Shown: positions 11,901-23,730, numbered from the stretch's first letter. The stretch is DNA of 64,000 nt from Neodontobutis hainanensis (GCA_024349245.1 JALDNG010000020.1:1789001-1853000); one strand, 5' to 3'. Made by a program: numbers and translations. The notes: a model not told the origin generated them from the letters alone.

Positions 11901-14900
11901 AGAGAAATTTATGTGAAGAGACCGGGTGGTTTTTTCACACAGCTCCGTCCCTATTGATCTATGACTCCATGCGCTCACATATCACCGAGCATGTCAAAAA
12001 CAAGTGAAGCACACTAATTCAGTGCTCGCCGTCATTCCGGTGGATTAACAAAAGAACTCCAGCCGCTCGATGTTGGCGTCAACAGAGCATTCAAAGCTCG
12101 ACTGCGAACTGCGTGGGAGCAGTGGATGACCGAAGGCGAACACACGTTCACCAAGACGGGAGACAGCGCCGACGACATATGCTAATATCTGCAAGTGGAT
12201 AGTAAATGCCTGGGCTGGTATATCAGTCACAACTGTGGTCCGAGCTTTTAGGAAGGCAGGAATTGTCACCGAACTGCCAGACAACAGCAGCGACACTGAC
12301 TCGGTTAATGATGACTTTGATAAGACGGAGCCAGGCGTTTTGGATGCCGCAATAGCCCAGCTGTTCAATTCGGACACGGAAGAAGAAGTTTTCGAGGGAT
12401 TTTAGATAAGGAACTGAGAAAGTGAGCTTTACGTTTACAGAGTTATTATTGTTCTTGTTGCTTGTTGCTTTGTTTTATTAAAGCGTTTTATTAAAGGTGC
12501 GCCTTATGATGCGATGCGCCTTATATATGTAAAAATAATTAAAATACGTCATTTATTGAAGGTGCGCCTTTTGATGCGGTGCGTCTTTTCGTGCGCAAAA
12601 TACGGTACCTTTTCTAAAACGTCGCAGCCCTTTGAAAGTTATTTAACAGCCTTTTGTGGTGTGTTTTCAGGTAACATGGTGAAAGTCTTGCGCGGGCACC
12701 ACAACTGGGTGTATTGTAGCGCCTTCTCCCCAGACTCCTCCATCCTGTGTTCGGTTGGCGCCGGCAAAGCAGTAAGTTCTTCCTGTTCCTATGTCCCTTT
12801 TTTAAAATGGTCTGCTAGCTACTGTGTGTGTGTGCTATGGCTTTGTGACAGTTATGCTCAATCAACCTTTTTCCATATATTTCCACTGCTCTGTGTCAAG
12901 AGTAGTTCAAGTACCCACTGTTAAAACCACTGGGTTTGTTTGCTCAAGAAACAGTCTGTATTGTACTAATGTTTGCATGAGTACAGACTTGTAGACAATG
13001 TAAACTTGTTCCACCGCTCAAACCAGATGCCCCTATGTTTGTTTAAGTTAAGAAAGAACCATTAACCTTTTTATTCCATGTTAGAAATGTATATTAAAAA
13101 AGGAAGGAGGTGTAAATATTTTCACTTCTGCTTATCGATTCTCACAAAAAGTTGCGTTGTTGCGACGAGTGTGAGGAAGTGTAAATGTCAAAGGTGTAAG
13201 TCCTTGTGTGGAGGGATTAGGTGACCTCTGGACAAGTCATTTATCTGTTTAACAAGAGGTTCCGGCGGTGGAGGGGGGGGGCTGTCCTTTTCACAGTGAA
13301 CAGAGATAACTACTCATAAATAAACAAATCTATTTACTTTTACTTGTCTATTACAACATTTTGAATAACTGTTTTCTACAAGACTTGCATTTGGACAAGA
13401 ATGATTAATAAAGTTATCTATGCAAAAGCTAACAGGACTTCTCACAAAACTGAACACTTGTTTCTTCCCTTTACCTCGGGCTGGTCAATAAGTCATCTTG
13501 AGGCATAAGTTTAAGGGTTATATTTAAGGCAGTATTTTATTTTACGAGACATTGTTCAGTGTGAAGGCTAATGTTGCTGCTGGTGTCAGAGCCATGAATA
13601 TTGTCCATAAGTCACTGCAGGTGCTGCGGTTTCCTCTGTATTGTCTTGGTTTAACGAAATGGCACTAAATGGACGTAAACAGGAACAGCGTCGTGTCTGT
13701 GTAACGTGGTGTAGACTTGATTATTGCAGAGTTTATGAAGCGTTATGTTGGTCTTCAAAGACTGAGCGGGCTAAAACCTAAACCGTTTTGTTTTTTACCA
13801 TTTTGGATTAAAAACTTCACACAAAGAAAACTCTAACAATACTTTAAACACAATCTGATTGATTTCAGCTAAATACTTACACCAACAATCCATTTGATTA
13901 AACCTCTTGTGCGTTCATTTTGAATCGATAAGCAGAATGTGACTGGGGTTCTATCCATTATACATTTACTTTCCTGTCTGTACCATGTTTTACATTACAA
14001 CATTGACTAGTCTAGTTACCATACACCAGTTTAATACCAAAGCCTAGTCCAGTGAACACATGTGAAGCCTGTAGTTAAAGGTAAAATAAATCCGGTGGCT
14101 GCTGCTGGTGGTTGTTTTTAGGTTGTGTCCCTACAGTGTCTTGCTCTTCCTGTCACAGGTCATGGCAGAGCTCAGTGTGGGTTGGTTTTGAACGGAGATG
14201 CCGCGCTGACATTATTGAGCAGCCGGTGTAAACCTGGCCAAAGGCACCTGACCTGTACGTAGGTGCTGCTCCGTGTCTGTCTTCCTCTATAATGATCTGT
14301 AGTTATAAACTCTTCATAAAAAATGTTAAGTTTAATACCGCCCCTTGTTCCATCTCACTCTATTCCCTACCCCCCCCCCCTTTTTCTTTTTATTTTTTAT
14401 TTTATTTTAGCTCACGCCCAATGTCTGCTAACTTCCCTCTTTTTGTTTATTGGGCGAGGATTATGTCTGACTGTGTGTAGCTTAAACCATGTGACGTTAG
14501 TGCATCTAAATCCAAGACCCAAATATCCAGCTGTATTCAAACTAGCTCTAAAACTTTACAGACAGGGCTAACCCCTGCTCCTTTAATGGACTTTACTGTT
14601 TGTAAGTAACTGTAGATCACTTTAGAGCAGTTCAGAGGGCTGTTGCCGGAAGCCGGTTGAACAAACTTTCTGATAAAACCAAAAAAAATCCAAACTTCGT
14701 AACTTTGGGTTCATTTGTTGCACAACACTTGTTTTCAACTTTTTCTATCAACTCTGGTGATATAACCGACGATCACTGGGCGTGTCTCCGCAGTGATCAG
14801 CCAATAGCAATCACCCTGGATGGAAAAGGGGGCAGGACTATTTTTGCTGAGAAACAGGAAGCAACATGGTCTCTGCAAAAAACTGGAGAAAAATGCTGAT

Positions 14901-17900
14901 TATATTAGTTTTAACTCGACATATTTTGTGACAATTTACATTAAATGTAAATTGTTTTGACGTTAAAATCTGTACTCAAAAATATGAAAATGATGAATCA
15001 AAAACAATTTACACATTTTGTAATAAAACTTGTGTGTGACCCAAATTCAGAAATATTGTGATGGCAAATTAAATTTTAATACAAAAAGATCTTTCAAAGT
15101 GTAACTGATGTCCTCTTTTTTTTTTTTTTTTAAGTTTAATAAAGAAGCATATTCTCTGAAACAAAATTTAAAAAAACGCCAAGAAGAAGAAGGTTTTGAG
15201 GTTGGAGCAGCGTCAGATCCATGAGACTTTGCTCACATCTGATTGGTCCACCTTGGTTTTGTGAACTCTAAACCAAAACGAAACCTGCCCCAGAGCAGGG
15301 CAGCCCTGTTTAGTTAGTTACCATGGCGATAAAACCAGCTCAAAACCAAACCACTTTCTGGGGACGGAAAACTCAAAACTTAACCTGAACTTACCTGGAT
15401 CTAAACCTAAACCAGCTTCTGGCAACAGGCCTCTGGAGTGTTTTTCACTTGATTTGATGAAGTTCTTCAGATTTAAAGCCAGTGTTATTTGGCAGAACTT
15501 TATAACTTTTTAATTTAACCACTGTGGAACAAGAAGTAGATTGTCGCTCTATAATCAGGTACAACAAACCCTGATGCTCCAAAAGACTAATGTAATATAA
15601 ACAGGTTTAAACCTAAATGAAAACGGTAGAAGAAGAACCAGAGAATCTGACTGTAGCTCATCAACAGCATCGTAACAGACTAGTCTCATGACTGTTCAGT
15701 TTGTGAAGAGGGTTTAGTTCTGAGGGCTCTGTGTGTGGATGTGTGTGTATTGTGTACTTTGCCAGAGGTGTCAACCCTTTGGCCATAAAATATTCTTTTC
15801 TTTTGCAGTATCTGTCTCTCTTCGTAGGCTTCGGCCGGAGGTGCGAGCCTATTGTAAACAGAGCACTAAAACTCTGAAAGGGGAAACCAGTGGAGTAACA
15901 TTATGTTACCTTAAGTTACTACTTGTTTTATTTTCTCTTTTTGTGTAGACCTTTTGTTAAATTGTTAGACTTTAACATGTATTTGAGTTAACAGATGTTT
16001 AGTTTAAGTCACTGTTACACATTTAGTTACAACATGTACAACTGTTTAGTGTAGGACACAGCTGCTGCTTGTGTAGCATGTGCCTTCATTTGTTTGGCCT
16101 GATTTAAAGTTACAGACACTAGACTGACACAGAGCATAACTCTTTTGCTTAATTTTAATTTGCATCATTAGTTAACACTAAGTTAAAGTAGCTGTAGCCA
16201 GTGCCCTGCTCTGTTCTCTGGCTATAACCGGCCTCTCTTCACATTGCAGGTGTTCCTATGGAACATGGACAAATTGACCTTGATCCGGAAACTGGAGGGG
16301 CACCACAATGACGTGGTGTCGTGCGAGTTCTCACCAGACGGGGCACTGTTAGTCACTGCCTCCTACGACACCCGCGTCATCGTGTGGGACCACTACAAGG
16401 CCACCATCCTGCTTGAGCTCGGGTGAGGGACTCATTTAACAAACCACTTGTTAACTAAACTCGTATAATAGTCTGAGTTTTAATCCTGGTTTTTACCTGG
16501 TTCTGAGGGGCCTCTGCAGAACCAAAGTGCTTTATCAGAGCAATAATGAACTGTTACTGACGTGTGTGCGTCCCTCTGCAGCCACCTGTTCCCTCCTCCG
16601 TCTCCCATTTTTGCCGGAGGTTCAAACGACCGCTGGGTTCGCTCTGTGAGCTTCTGTCCCGACGGACGACACATCGCCAGCGTCACAGACGACAGGTGAG
16701 GCTCTACAGCTCGGGCTTTAGTTCCTCAGTGAGTCTGATGAAACTGAGTCTGTGGTTTGTCATGTGACACTGAAATGAAACTGTCAGCATTTAGCACATC
16801 CGGTCTGTAACAAAGAGCTCAGAAAAACAAGAGCTCAGAGGTTTGTGGACTTTGAAATTATCGACTGGTTTTCAGTTGGAGATATAGTTTATGTTCACAC
16901 ATTACTCAAAATCCAATTTAAAAATCAAACCTCTGCTACAGACAAATGACCAATGAGCCATTTTAAATACTCTAAACTCAAATTATAGAATAGATTTAAC
17001 TGGCTTTTGGAAACTACAGTGTTTTTCTTAAATTGTGGCATTACAGTTTTATTCAAGGTCGAGTTCTTCATTTAAATGACCGCCACCGACAGTATGTGTA
17101 CCATGGTAATACTTTATTTGCTGATTGTAATTCATGTCTAAAAAATCAGAAATATTAATTATTTTAGATTAAGGCCTTAAGGGCTGAGGAAAGTATCACA
17201 TGAGATTATTTCCTAATCCGACCGACCTGAAGTGGTTTATTGTGAAGATATGGAAGCTCAATGTGGAAGGCCATAAAAGAATACCACTGAGGGACGCCTA
17301 GTTTTAAAACGGTGTCAAACAAGTCACTCAAAGATTATGGATTATAGAGATTTTTTTTTTTTTTGTACTCTACACAACCCCAGATTTGACACAGAAGCTC
17401 CTGGGTTTTCTGGATTATATTTAGTAAATGTAAGCAGTCCTAGTGTGAACATGGCCTCAGTGTGTCGTCTGTTTGACTGAATCTGAGCGTAAACAGCCTC
17501 CTGCAGAAGAAAAGCCCCACTGTTTGGCTCTGGGTTGTTTGTTTTTTTTTTTTCCTCAGAGCCACTGTACTGGGTCTGTTTTAAACTGATCACATGACGT
17601 GTCACAGGTCAACTATTAATCACCGGCAGACTGTGGAAACTGAAGGGAAAACAGTTGCACAAAAATGCAAACCAGTGAAGTCTATTCTAATGATCTTCTC
17701 ACAGAAATGACTCCATATTTCATACAATTTGAAGATTAAAGACCTGGATTAAAATGGAAGATGACACTAAGCAAATATGAAGAATAGAATCAATAGTTTG
17801 TCTTTTAACTGTGCACAAGACAAACATGACAAGACCAGTGTTTGTTACTGCATGAAGATTAAGTTGAGAGCGTGTGTAAAAACTGAGCTCTGAGTTCAGC

Positions 17901-19444
17901 GTTGACGCCCCCGCAGTTATTTTTCAGCCTGGTTACTTATCGTGTGAATGAATCGTCAGGATTTATGTGGCCTTTCTGTCAGTACAGACTAGCATTCTGT
18001 TTTATTTTATTTTTTTGTTTTGTTTTTGTTTTGTTTTTTTTCACTGTAGATGGGGCTAGTCGACTTTCTTTCCGGTCTAATATGTGCTCTGTGTTTCCAG
18101 GTTGGTTCGTTTCTGGAGCATCGAGCACAGGGCTCCTCAGGCCATCGCTTCTCTTTCCAACGGTCTTTGCTGTGCCTTTTCTTCCGAGGGAGGAGTCCTG
18201 GCTGCTGGGTAAGCTCCTGTTACATGACTTCACTCACACTGGCCGTTTGTCAGAGCAGAGACACGTGGCAGGGAGGGTTTGGCAGGAAAAGACAAAGGCA
18301 GGAGTGAAGCGCGCTCTGTGGGAAATCCAACCAGGTCTTTTATGGAATAGACACTTCAACAAATCGAACCAATTCAGGAATTAGACATGTCTGAGAATAT
18401 AGCACCAGTGTCAAGTAGAAGTCACAGAAATTCGTAAAATGTTGAGGAAAATGGTGGTTTTAGTTTTTGGGAATGTGTTCTCCTTTATCACTTTTATCAC
18501 ATTAATCCTAATCAGGTCTTTCTGTTTAGAGTGGTTTTGTTTGTGCTTCTTTGTACTTTTACAGTGTCATAGGAAGGTAGTCACAGCCCTTTTAGGAAGA
18601 TCCCTTCAGTCCCTAGAAAATATTGATGTCAACAGGGAGTGTTTTCATGGAAATCTGTAAAAGATTTTACACATAACATTTACACATCATGTTCCCTACA
18701 TTGACAAGTTCAACAATTGTTAAAGATGGTCATATTTAATTAGTACACTACACATGTATAGATGCACATTAATATGAAATTAAAGTCAAATATACCTACA
18801 TATAATAAGTCTACAGCCATGGTCAATAAAGTCACACAAATGGAGAGAGGTGAAGTTGCATTTAAAGTGCTAAAACTTCACTTAAAAACTTGTCTTGTTT
18901 TACAATATACAAATCTATAATATTACCAATTTTCTGACTAATTTGTTAGACTTAAACTGTACATTTGATTGAGATATTTGCTCTTGTTTTGAGCACTTAA
19001 AAAAAAAAAAGCACTTGCGCTGTTCCAAACTGACTCACCATTTCTCTGTAAACAGATCTGTTTATCATGGTCAGACTGAAGCAGTTCTTGGTGATGTATA
19101 TTGTAAGAGACACTGGTAGAAAGAGCAAAAAATATTGATTACTTTAGTTACTTTTGTAGTTTTTAGTTGAATTTTTGGGAAAAATATTATGTTACACCTC
19201 AACCCATCGTCCATTTTTGTTCTAACCCATTATGTGGCAGTATTGATACCTGACTGTCCCGTTCCCCTCTGCCCCCTCCAGGACTCGTGACGGCAGCGTT
19301 CACTTCTGGGAGTCCCCTCGCAGCGTGGCCAGCCTGCAGCACCTGAGTCGAATGGCCCTGCGGCGCGTCATGACCACCCAACACGTCGAGTCGCTGCCCA
19401 TCCCCACGCCACTCCGCGACTATCTCACCTACAGGGTCGTCTAA
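3748..19444 (+). CDS. wsb1: WD repeat and SOCS box-containing protein 1 (nine coding exons)
   Basis: Coding exons are 3748-3787, 6733-6901, 9024-9307, 10533-10664, 12671-12771, 16250-16422, 16582-16695, 18101-18208 and 19282-19444. All junctions are GT-AG and all phases agree, giving 427 residues (human WSB1 is 421). The protein is a WD40 propeller (motifs such as IKIWD, LRVWD, VFLWN, VIVWD, VRFW and VHFW) with a C-terminal SOCS box at about residues 388-427. In the known family, the SOCS box recruits Elongin B/C and Cullin 5, making WSB1 the substrate receptor of a ubiquitin ligase (reported substrates include HIPK2, type 2 deiodinase and pVHL). The Cul5-type LPIP motif is present (residues 412-415). 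Oddity: the BC-box cysteine is serine (residue 396). The start codon has a weak -3 base but matches the family N-terminus (MASFP). Confidence 0.95.
3788..6732 (+). other. wsb1 intron 1
   Basis: The first few hundred bases are CpG-richer than the rest, as expected just downstream of a promoter. The remainder is AT-rich and contains the diverged ~570-bp tandem triplication described separately. No other gene was seen. Confidence 0.8.
5433..6640. repeat. Diverged ~570-bp tandem triplication in wsb1 intron 1
   Basis: Three copies of a block beginning CCAATGAGAA start at 5433, 6009 and 6573, spacings of 576 and 564 bases. Downstream words recur in the first two copies, for example GACAAGCCC and GGCTTACC, and the third copy is cut short. 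Copies differ by many substitutions, so the duplication is old. Confidence 0.65.
6733..6901 (+). CDS. wsb1: wsb1 coding exon 2
   Basis: Encodes the conserved block containing GELLVPVAPFD, WTVAFAPNGSYFAWSQGH and RLVPWS, the first propeller strands. Preceded by a long polypyrimidine tract and AG; donor GTAAGT follows (phase 2). Confidence 0.94.
6902..9023 (+). other. wsb1 intron 2
   Basis: AT-rich intron with no recognisable gene. It ends with a (TA)n microsatellite 40 bases before the acceptor of exon 3. Confidence 0.8.
8940..8983. repeat. (TA)n microsatellite
   Basis: About 22 uninterrupted AT/TA dinucleotides, immediately upstream of the pyrimidine tract of the exon 3 acceptor. Confidence 0.95.
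9024..9307 (+). CDS. wsb1: wsb1 coding exon 3
   Basis: The longest wsb1 exon. It carries a low-conservation linker (SPRRLSRQNSSDGQ) and then the highly conserved DCGDIVWGLAFGSSVPEKQ, NIEWHRFKFGQDQLLLATGL and IKIWDVYTG blocks. Strongly GC-rich compared with the surrounding introns. Donor GTGAGG, phase 1. Confidence 0.95.
9308..10532 (+). other. wsb1 intron 3
   Basis: Unremarkable AT-rich intron; no repeats or RNA genes recognised. Confidence 0.75.
10533..10664 (+). CDS. wsb1: wsb1 coding exon 4
   Basis: Encodes one WD repeat: KLLLNLMDHTDVVRDLTFAP through SASRDKTLRVWDLKDDG. Canonical AG and GT borders; phase 1 out. Confidence 0.95.
10897..12605 (+). mobile_element. Decayed pogo/Tigger-like DNA transposon in wsb1 intron 4
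   Basis: The element starts CCGTATTTTCCGCACGA and ends with the near-complement TCGTGCGCAAAATACGG. TA dinucleotides on both sides (10895-10896 and 12606-12607) are the expected target duplication. Subterminal repeats of the type AGGCGCACC / TGCGCCTTAT occur inside both ends. The interior is a frameshifted transposase. Termini are well preserved but the coding region is dead, so it could be mobilised only in trans. Family assignment is from the TIR type, TA target and the HTH/DDE-like protein. Confidence 0.9.
11132..12405 (+). pseudogene. Tigger/pogo-type transposase, frameshifted
   Basis: Begins MAPTKRHAYNAEFKLKAI, an N-terminal helix-turn-helix with AAREFNINESMVRKWRK, followed by a CENP-B-like second DNA-binding segment (FRGNKARWPQLED) and the start of a DDE domain (NMDEVPLTFDIP, the first catalytic Asp region). 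The frame is lost near 11700, continues in another frame (TTGNEKSSFTVVLACQANG), shifts again near 11930 and later near 12160. A final in-frame piece ends QLFNSDTEEE with stop at 12403-12405. At least three lesions mean no active transposase. Confidence 0.9.
12671..12771 (+). CDS. wsb1: wsb1 coding exon 5
   Basis: Encodes NMVKVLRGHHNWVYCSAFSP and CSVGAGKA, a WD repeat. The acceptor lies only 65 bases downstream of the transposon end. Strong GTAAGT donor, phase 0. Confidence 0.95.
12772..16249 (+). other. wsb1 intron 5
   Basis: 3.5-kb AT-rich intron. It has a G-rich run near 13275, a C/T-rich low-complexity patch near 14366-14410 and a T run near 15118. No gene or classifiable transposon was recognised. 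Confidence 0.7.
16250..16422 (+). CDS. wsb1: wsb1 coding exon 6
   Basis: Encodes VFLWNMDKLTLIRKLEGHHNDVV through FSPDGALLVTASYDTRVIVWDHY, one complete WD repeat. Phase 0 in, phase 2 out (GTGAGG donor). Confidence 0.95.
16582..16695 (+). CDS. wsb1: wsb1 coding exon 7
   Basis: Encodes HLFPPPSPIFAGGSNDRWVR and SVSFCPDGRHIASVTDDR, matching the mammalian insert and the next WD repeat. The intron before it is only 159 bases. Confidence 0.95.
16696..18100 (+). other. wsb1 intron 7
   Basis: AT-rich intron with a T/G-rich tract shortly before the acceptor (about 18000-18045). Nothing else recognised. Confidence 0.75.
18101..18208 (+). CDS. wsb1: wsb1 coding exon 8
   Basis: Encodes LVRFWSIEHRAPQAIASLSNG and LCCAFSSEGGVLAAG, the penultimate WD repeat. 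GTAAGC donor, phase 2. Confidence 0.94.
18209..19281 (+). other. wsb1 intron 8
   Basis: AT-rich intron; no gene, RNA or mobile element recognised. Confidence 0.75.
19282..19444 (+). CDS. wsb1: wsb1 coding exon 9 (last WD strand, SOCS box, stop)
   Basis: Encodes TRDGSVHFWESPRSVASLQH, then the SOCS box LSRMALRRVM and LPIPTPLRDYLTYRVV, ending with TAA at 19442-19444. The BC-box has Ser (AGT, 19346-19348) where mammalian WSB1 has Cys. The Cul5-box LPIP is intact. Confidence 0.95.
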
Positions 19445-21352
19445 ACCGGACCCCTCCCTCCTGGACCTCACCCCAACGACCGTCCGACAGAACTAAACCC
19501 AATACAAACTCCTGTCCTCGTTTTGTACATATTTATTTTTCTAAAGTGCTGTAGTGGAGCTGCACGTTCTCAACAAAAGGTCAACAGTTTCCGTCGGTCG
19601 GTCGGCGGTCGCTCGAGGCTCGTATGTTCTTCCTCTGACTTGAAACGGCTGATGTTGCACTTATCTTTGTAAAAGGCTGGGCTGAGGTGCTTGGGCCAAA
19701 GGGAAAGCTACGAGGTTAAAAAAATGGTTCACACTAGCTTAGGGTCTGTATTTTGTTTTGAGCAATGAAAGGAACTTTGCTACGACCGCTCTTCAAAGCT
19801 AAGCATAATAGATAATAACCTAGTTCTAGACAACAATTGGACTGGAAATGTGGAAAAATGAATGTAGCCCTGGTTGAAAAAGCTCACTATTGAGTCACAT
19901 TTTGTTTCTTTACTAAACCTGTTTTTCAGTTGCTTTTTATCGACATATCAAACACTACGTTTTTGTTTTTTTTACTAACGTTTTGTAACTGAAGAAACAT
20001 GAGGTGGTAGCAACATCTTGTAGAGTTATTGTATACAATCCATTTTGTGGCTCACAGTTTGACCAGAAGTGAGACACAACCTGAGATTTCTGCCTAATAT
20101 ATTCAACTCTAGACCTTAATAAGTCCTAGTCCTAAAGTCTGAAGCAGCAGTGACATCTTCTCAGCTTTAAAGTGGCCAACATCTTGGACCAACTACTGTT
20201 TCTTAAGTACTTTACAGTCCCTTAGATCGAGTTAATGTGACAAAAACAAGCTGTTTAGTAAAATATAAACAAATATAGACCTGACTGGTATAATGCAGGA
20301 ACAGTGTCTTTGGCTTTTTAACTAAACCAAGGTAAAAATCTGAAGCAGCAGTGACATGTTGCTGACTTTAACAGTGACAATCCAAACCCCTTCAATGTAA
20401 ACGGAGCTTAACTAGCCACAGCCAGTGTCAAAATGTAAATCCTCGTCTTTAAAATCTCTTAACAATTTGTTTAAGAACTACTTTAATTCTCAAAAAGACA
20501 TTATAGAAGAGTTTGAATTAGAATTTGATCAAAAATGTGATAAGATCCATTAGTTTTTGTTAGAAACTTGACTCCACAGTTTGACCTAACCTGAAGCAGC
20601 AATGATTAAGTCTTTCTAACTTTCTTTAAAGACGATTGAGCAGTTAGTTTGATGATAGTCTTAAACAGTATTAACATTCTCATTTTGTTGGTCAAACATG
20701 CGGTCCATAAGGCCCATGTGACCATGAGACTTTTATTTTTTTTCTCATTTACTTGCCACTACATCAAGACTTACACTTTTAAATCAAGAAATCCCACTTC
20801 ACAAACGGCTACCTCTTTACTTTTAGGGCTCACCATCTAGTCCAGCACAAAAAAACCCACCTCAAAGTAAAGACCTGACGATTTCTTTGCTAGTGCCTTG
20901 ACACTTCTGTTTCTACATCCAGGGGTCAAAGCCCAAACCCACTCTGTGTTTTCTGTCCTCAGCGTTCACTTCTGGTTTATGTTTTCAAAGTCCAGCCTGA
21001 ATGTCCGAAGGCAAATGTTTTTCCCAAAGCGACCAGTGTTTCACATTTTTACGCTTTTTTTCTCTTGTACAAATGTGTTTCTTTGTGACCTGTACAAATC
21101 TATCACATATCACCTTTTTAGTTTTTTCTTATCATTTATAGCTTTGGCTGTTTTTTTTTTTTTTTTAATATATTTTTATATTTTGTTCACCTCTTAATGT
21201 GAAAGCAACACTGCTAAAGCGCACTCTTCTCTTTGCCGAGAACGCATCACACGATCTGCTCCGTTTTCATAAAAAGTGACTGGAAACACACTCCAAGAGT
21301 CTGTCCTGAATGAAAGAGGGGTTTTTCTGTTGGAAATGTGATTATTCTTGGC

Positions 21353-21358
21353 AATAAA
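21353..21358 (+). terminator. wsb1 proximal polyadenylation signal candidate
   Basis: AATAAA in the sequence GCAATAAACTTTG, about 250 bases before the likely final signal. Confidence 0.5.
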
Positions 21359-21599
21359 CTTTGAAGTCCGTGCTAAAAGCCAAAGGTTTGTATAAATTGG
21401 TCAGGTTTTCTATCATTTTTACAGTGTTCATTTATTATTTTTCTCAGATAAACAGCTGCAACTAAGGTTCTCTCTCAAAAAACTTATTTTGGGGGGGACC
21501 CCGGCCTCCTTGAGTTTGATGCAGTATATATCGAGTGTATATATAAATATATGAATGTAAAGATTTCACAGTTTTAATGTTTCCCGTGTTTTTAGTTTG

Positions 21600-21605
21600 A
21601 ATAAA
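21600..21605 (+). terminator. wsb1 polyadenylation signal candidate (distal)
   Basis: AATAAA followed by a GT/T-rich stretch (TTTTTGGGTCATTTTGTG) about 25-45 bases downstream, a normal arrangement for a cleavage site near 21620. Confidence 0.6.
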
Positions 21606-21739
21606 GACTTTTGGACAAATTAAGGAAAGGTTTTTGGGTCATTTTGTGACGACTTTACAGATTTCAAAGGTTTTTTTTGACACTAACCTTTTTACCCAAA
21701 ATACTGACCTTGAAAATCATTATCACATCTGTGGTTGAC

Positions 21740-22260
21740 TTTTTTATTTTTTACTGTAAAAATTATGAGCACAATACAGTAAATACACAATGTGCTTTTA
21801 AGTGTTCGGGTCAATAACTAGTTACTATAACAGGACAATGTTTGCACGGAAATATTTACGGTTAAATACAGTAAAAGCCTAACTCGTGTGTGACTGCATT
21901 GAATGAACTGAATTAACATTTTAGAATTACAAATAACATTTTTTTAAAATGCATATTTTTTGTAATTAAGAAATCAACATTGGTATAAGATAAACTTTTA
22001 AAATTAAAATACAAAGCTTTAAATCAAGTGTAAAAAATACATTTACAGTAAAAATCAAAAATCAAAGGGCTGTTATAAGTGACATTATGGTAAATATACA
22101 CACAATTGTAAGTTTTAAGGGTAATTGTTAATTTTATGGCACAGTTATTAATTAACATTAAGTAATGAGTAATTACACTGAAATATTTAACGTTAAACAC
22201 ATTAAACATATGACCCTAAAACAAACTCCTGAGAACTTTATTTTTACAGATAAATTATAT
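21740..22260. repeat. AT-rich tract with recurring TACAGTAAA words
   Basis: ACTGTAAAA, TACAGTAAA and TTACGG variants recur on both strands, suggesting remnants of a degenerate dispersed repeat. The boundaries are vague and no family is assigned. Confidence 0.3.
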
Positions 22261-23730
22261 GAAGAGTACATTATATAACCATGAATATATATGTATATGT
22301 AATAATCTGTAAGTATGTGATTTAAACTAATTGTGTGTATATTTTCTACTTCAGACAGCCTTCACACCAGTCTGTTTTGTTCGTTTACATTTTCCAGGAT
22401 GTCGGCAGAGGTCTGTGTCCTTGTCTGGGCCCGAGTGGAAATGTACTGAGGTCTCTGACACGTGACACAGTCAGGTTTATCATTGACCTGGGGTTAAACA
22501 TTAGTCACTCTGAGGCTTTACTGCAGCAGGTTAAAGGTGAATAGACTTTGGTAAAAATCACATGTTCTCAGAAATTAGCTGAAGCTTTTCTGCTTAAATT
22601 GTAAATAGAATTAAATATGTATTTAATATGTATATATTCAAACGTCCTTCCCTCTGAGAATACAGTCAGGTTTTTTCCACTGTCAGTAATGAATCCCGGA
22701 TGTATTTATAGCTGTTTTCTGCAGCAGTAAATATTAGTAAAATGAAATTATTTAACTGACTTAAATGTTGTGTTTAGCTTCAGTGTAAAAATTAAGGTCA
22801 GCTCATATTGTATATTTAATGTCTAATGATCACTGGGTAATCTGTATTAATTCTTTTTGGACATATGCTTTGGTTTACTGCAGACTTTATGAGCTAAGGA
22901 CTTTAATGGAGAAGGATGACCATGTGTCCCTATTTAATGGGACTCTCCCACTTTCACACTCTTTGTCCCACGTCCCAGAAGTATCTGTATTATCCCCGTT
23001 TTAACAAACAACACTTCAAAACAATTGTCCACAGACTTTTGTCTCTGAATTGATTTTTGCACTGTTTTTTTCCCCATTACATTCAACCTGAGAACGTAGC
23101 TTTGTTTGGGACGTGTGCGTCTTTAATGTACTTCGATTTTAGTTTGAGAAGGTCATGGATAAACAAATATCTAAGTGTCCCAGGTTTGGGGATCTGGGAC
23201 TATGGTCGCCCTGAACAGGAGCAGTGTGGGAGCTCAAAGGGTTGGCTGTTGTATGTTTTCTAAAGCTCTTCACACATTGTTCAAATTAGGAACTAGTCCA
23301 ACCAAAACACTGCTGCGATAACACTGTTTCCATTTTCTCTTTGTTCATATTTATAATGTTGTATCTGAATCTGATTATTGCAGATAAACCTTTGCGATAG
23401 CTCAGCCTGACTCTACAGCAGAGGGTTTGTGATATCACTGCAGTGTGGCTCTGTTTGTTTTTTTGATTTTTTAAATTCTGCAAACGCTAAGAGCTTGAGT
23501 TCTGCTGTAAACCCGCAGCTGAAATCTGATGAAACGTCCTGTTTTGTCCTTGAGAGCTCATAACACAAACATGAGTCACTTCCTGTTTCTGAAATCTGCC
23601 TCGGGTCAGAGCTAAAGCAGCAAGGCCAATGCATTTAATATCAGTGTTTGATTTTACACAAAACATGAATATCCCACACATTTAAAGGTGTGTAAATGTC
23701 CCATGTCCAAACAAATACCTACAAAAACAA
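22261..23730. other. Intergenic spacer between wsb1 and the 59-bp array
   Basis: No coding exon or RNA recognised on either strand. Open frames of 60-75 codons show no splice context or protein-like bias. Confidence 0.6.

Larger units (their letters stand above)
19445..21625 (+). other. wsb1: wsb1 3' UTR
   Basis: About 2.2 kb from the stop codon to the polyadenylation site. It contains TGTACATA at 19524-19531 (a Pumilio-type UGUANAUA match), AU-rich stretches, and the repeated word TGAAGCAGCAGTGACAT at 20140 and 20341 with a diverged third copy at 20592. No ORF here resembles a protein. Confidence 0.75.
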
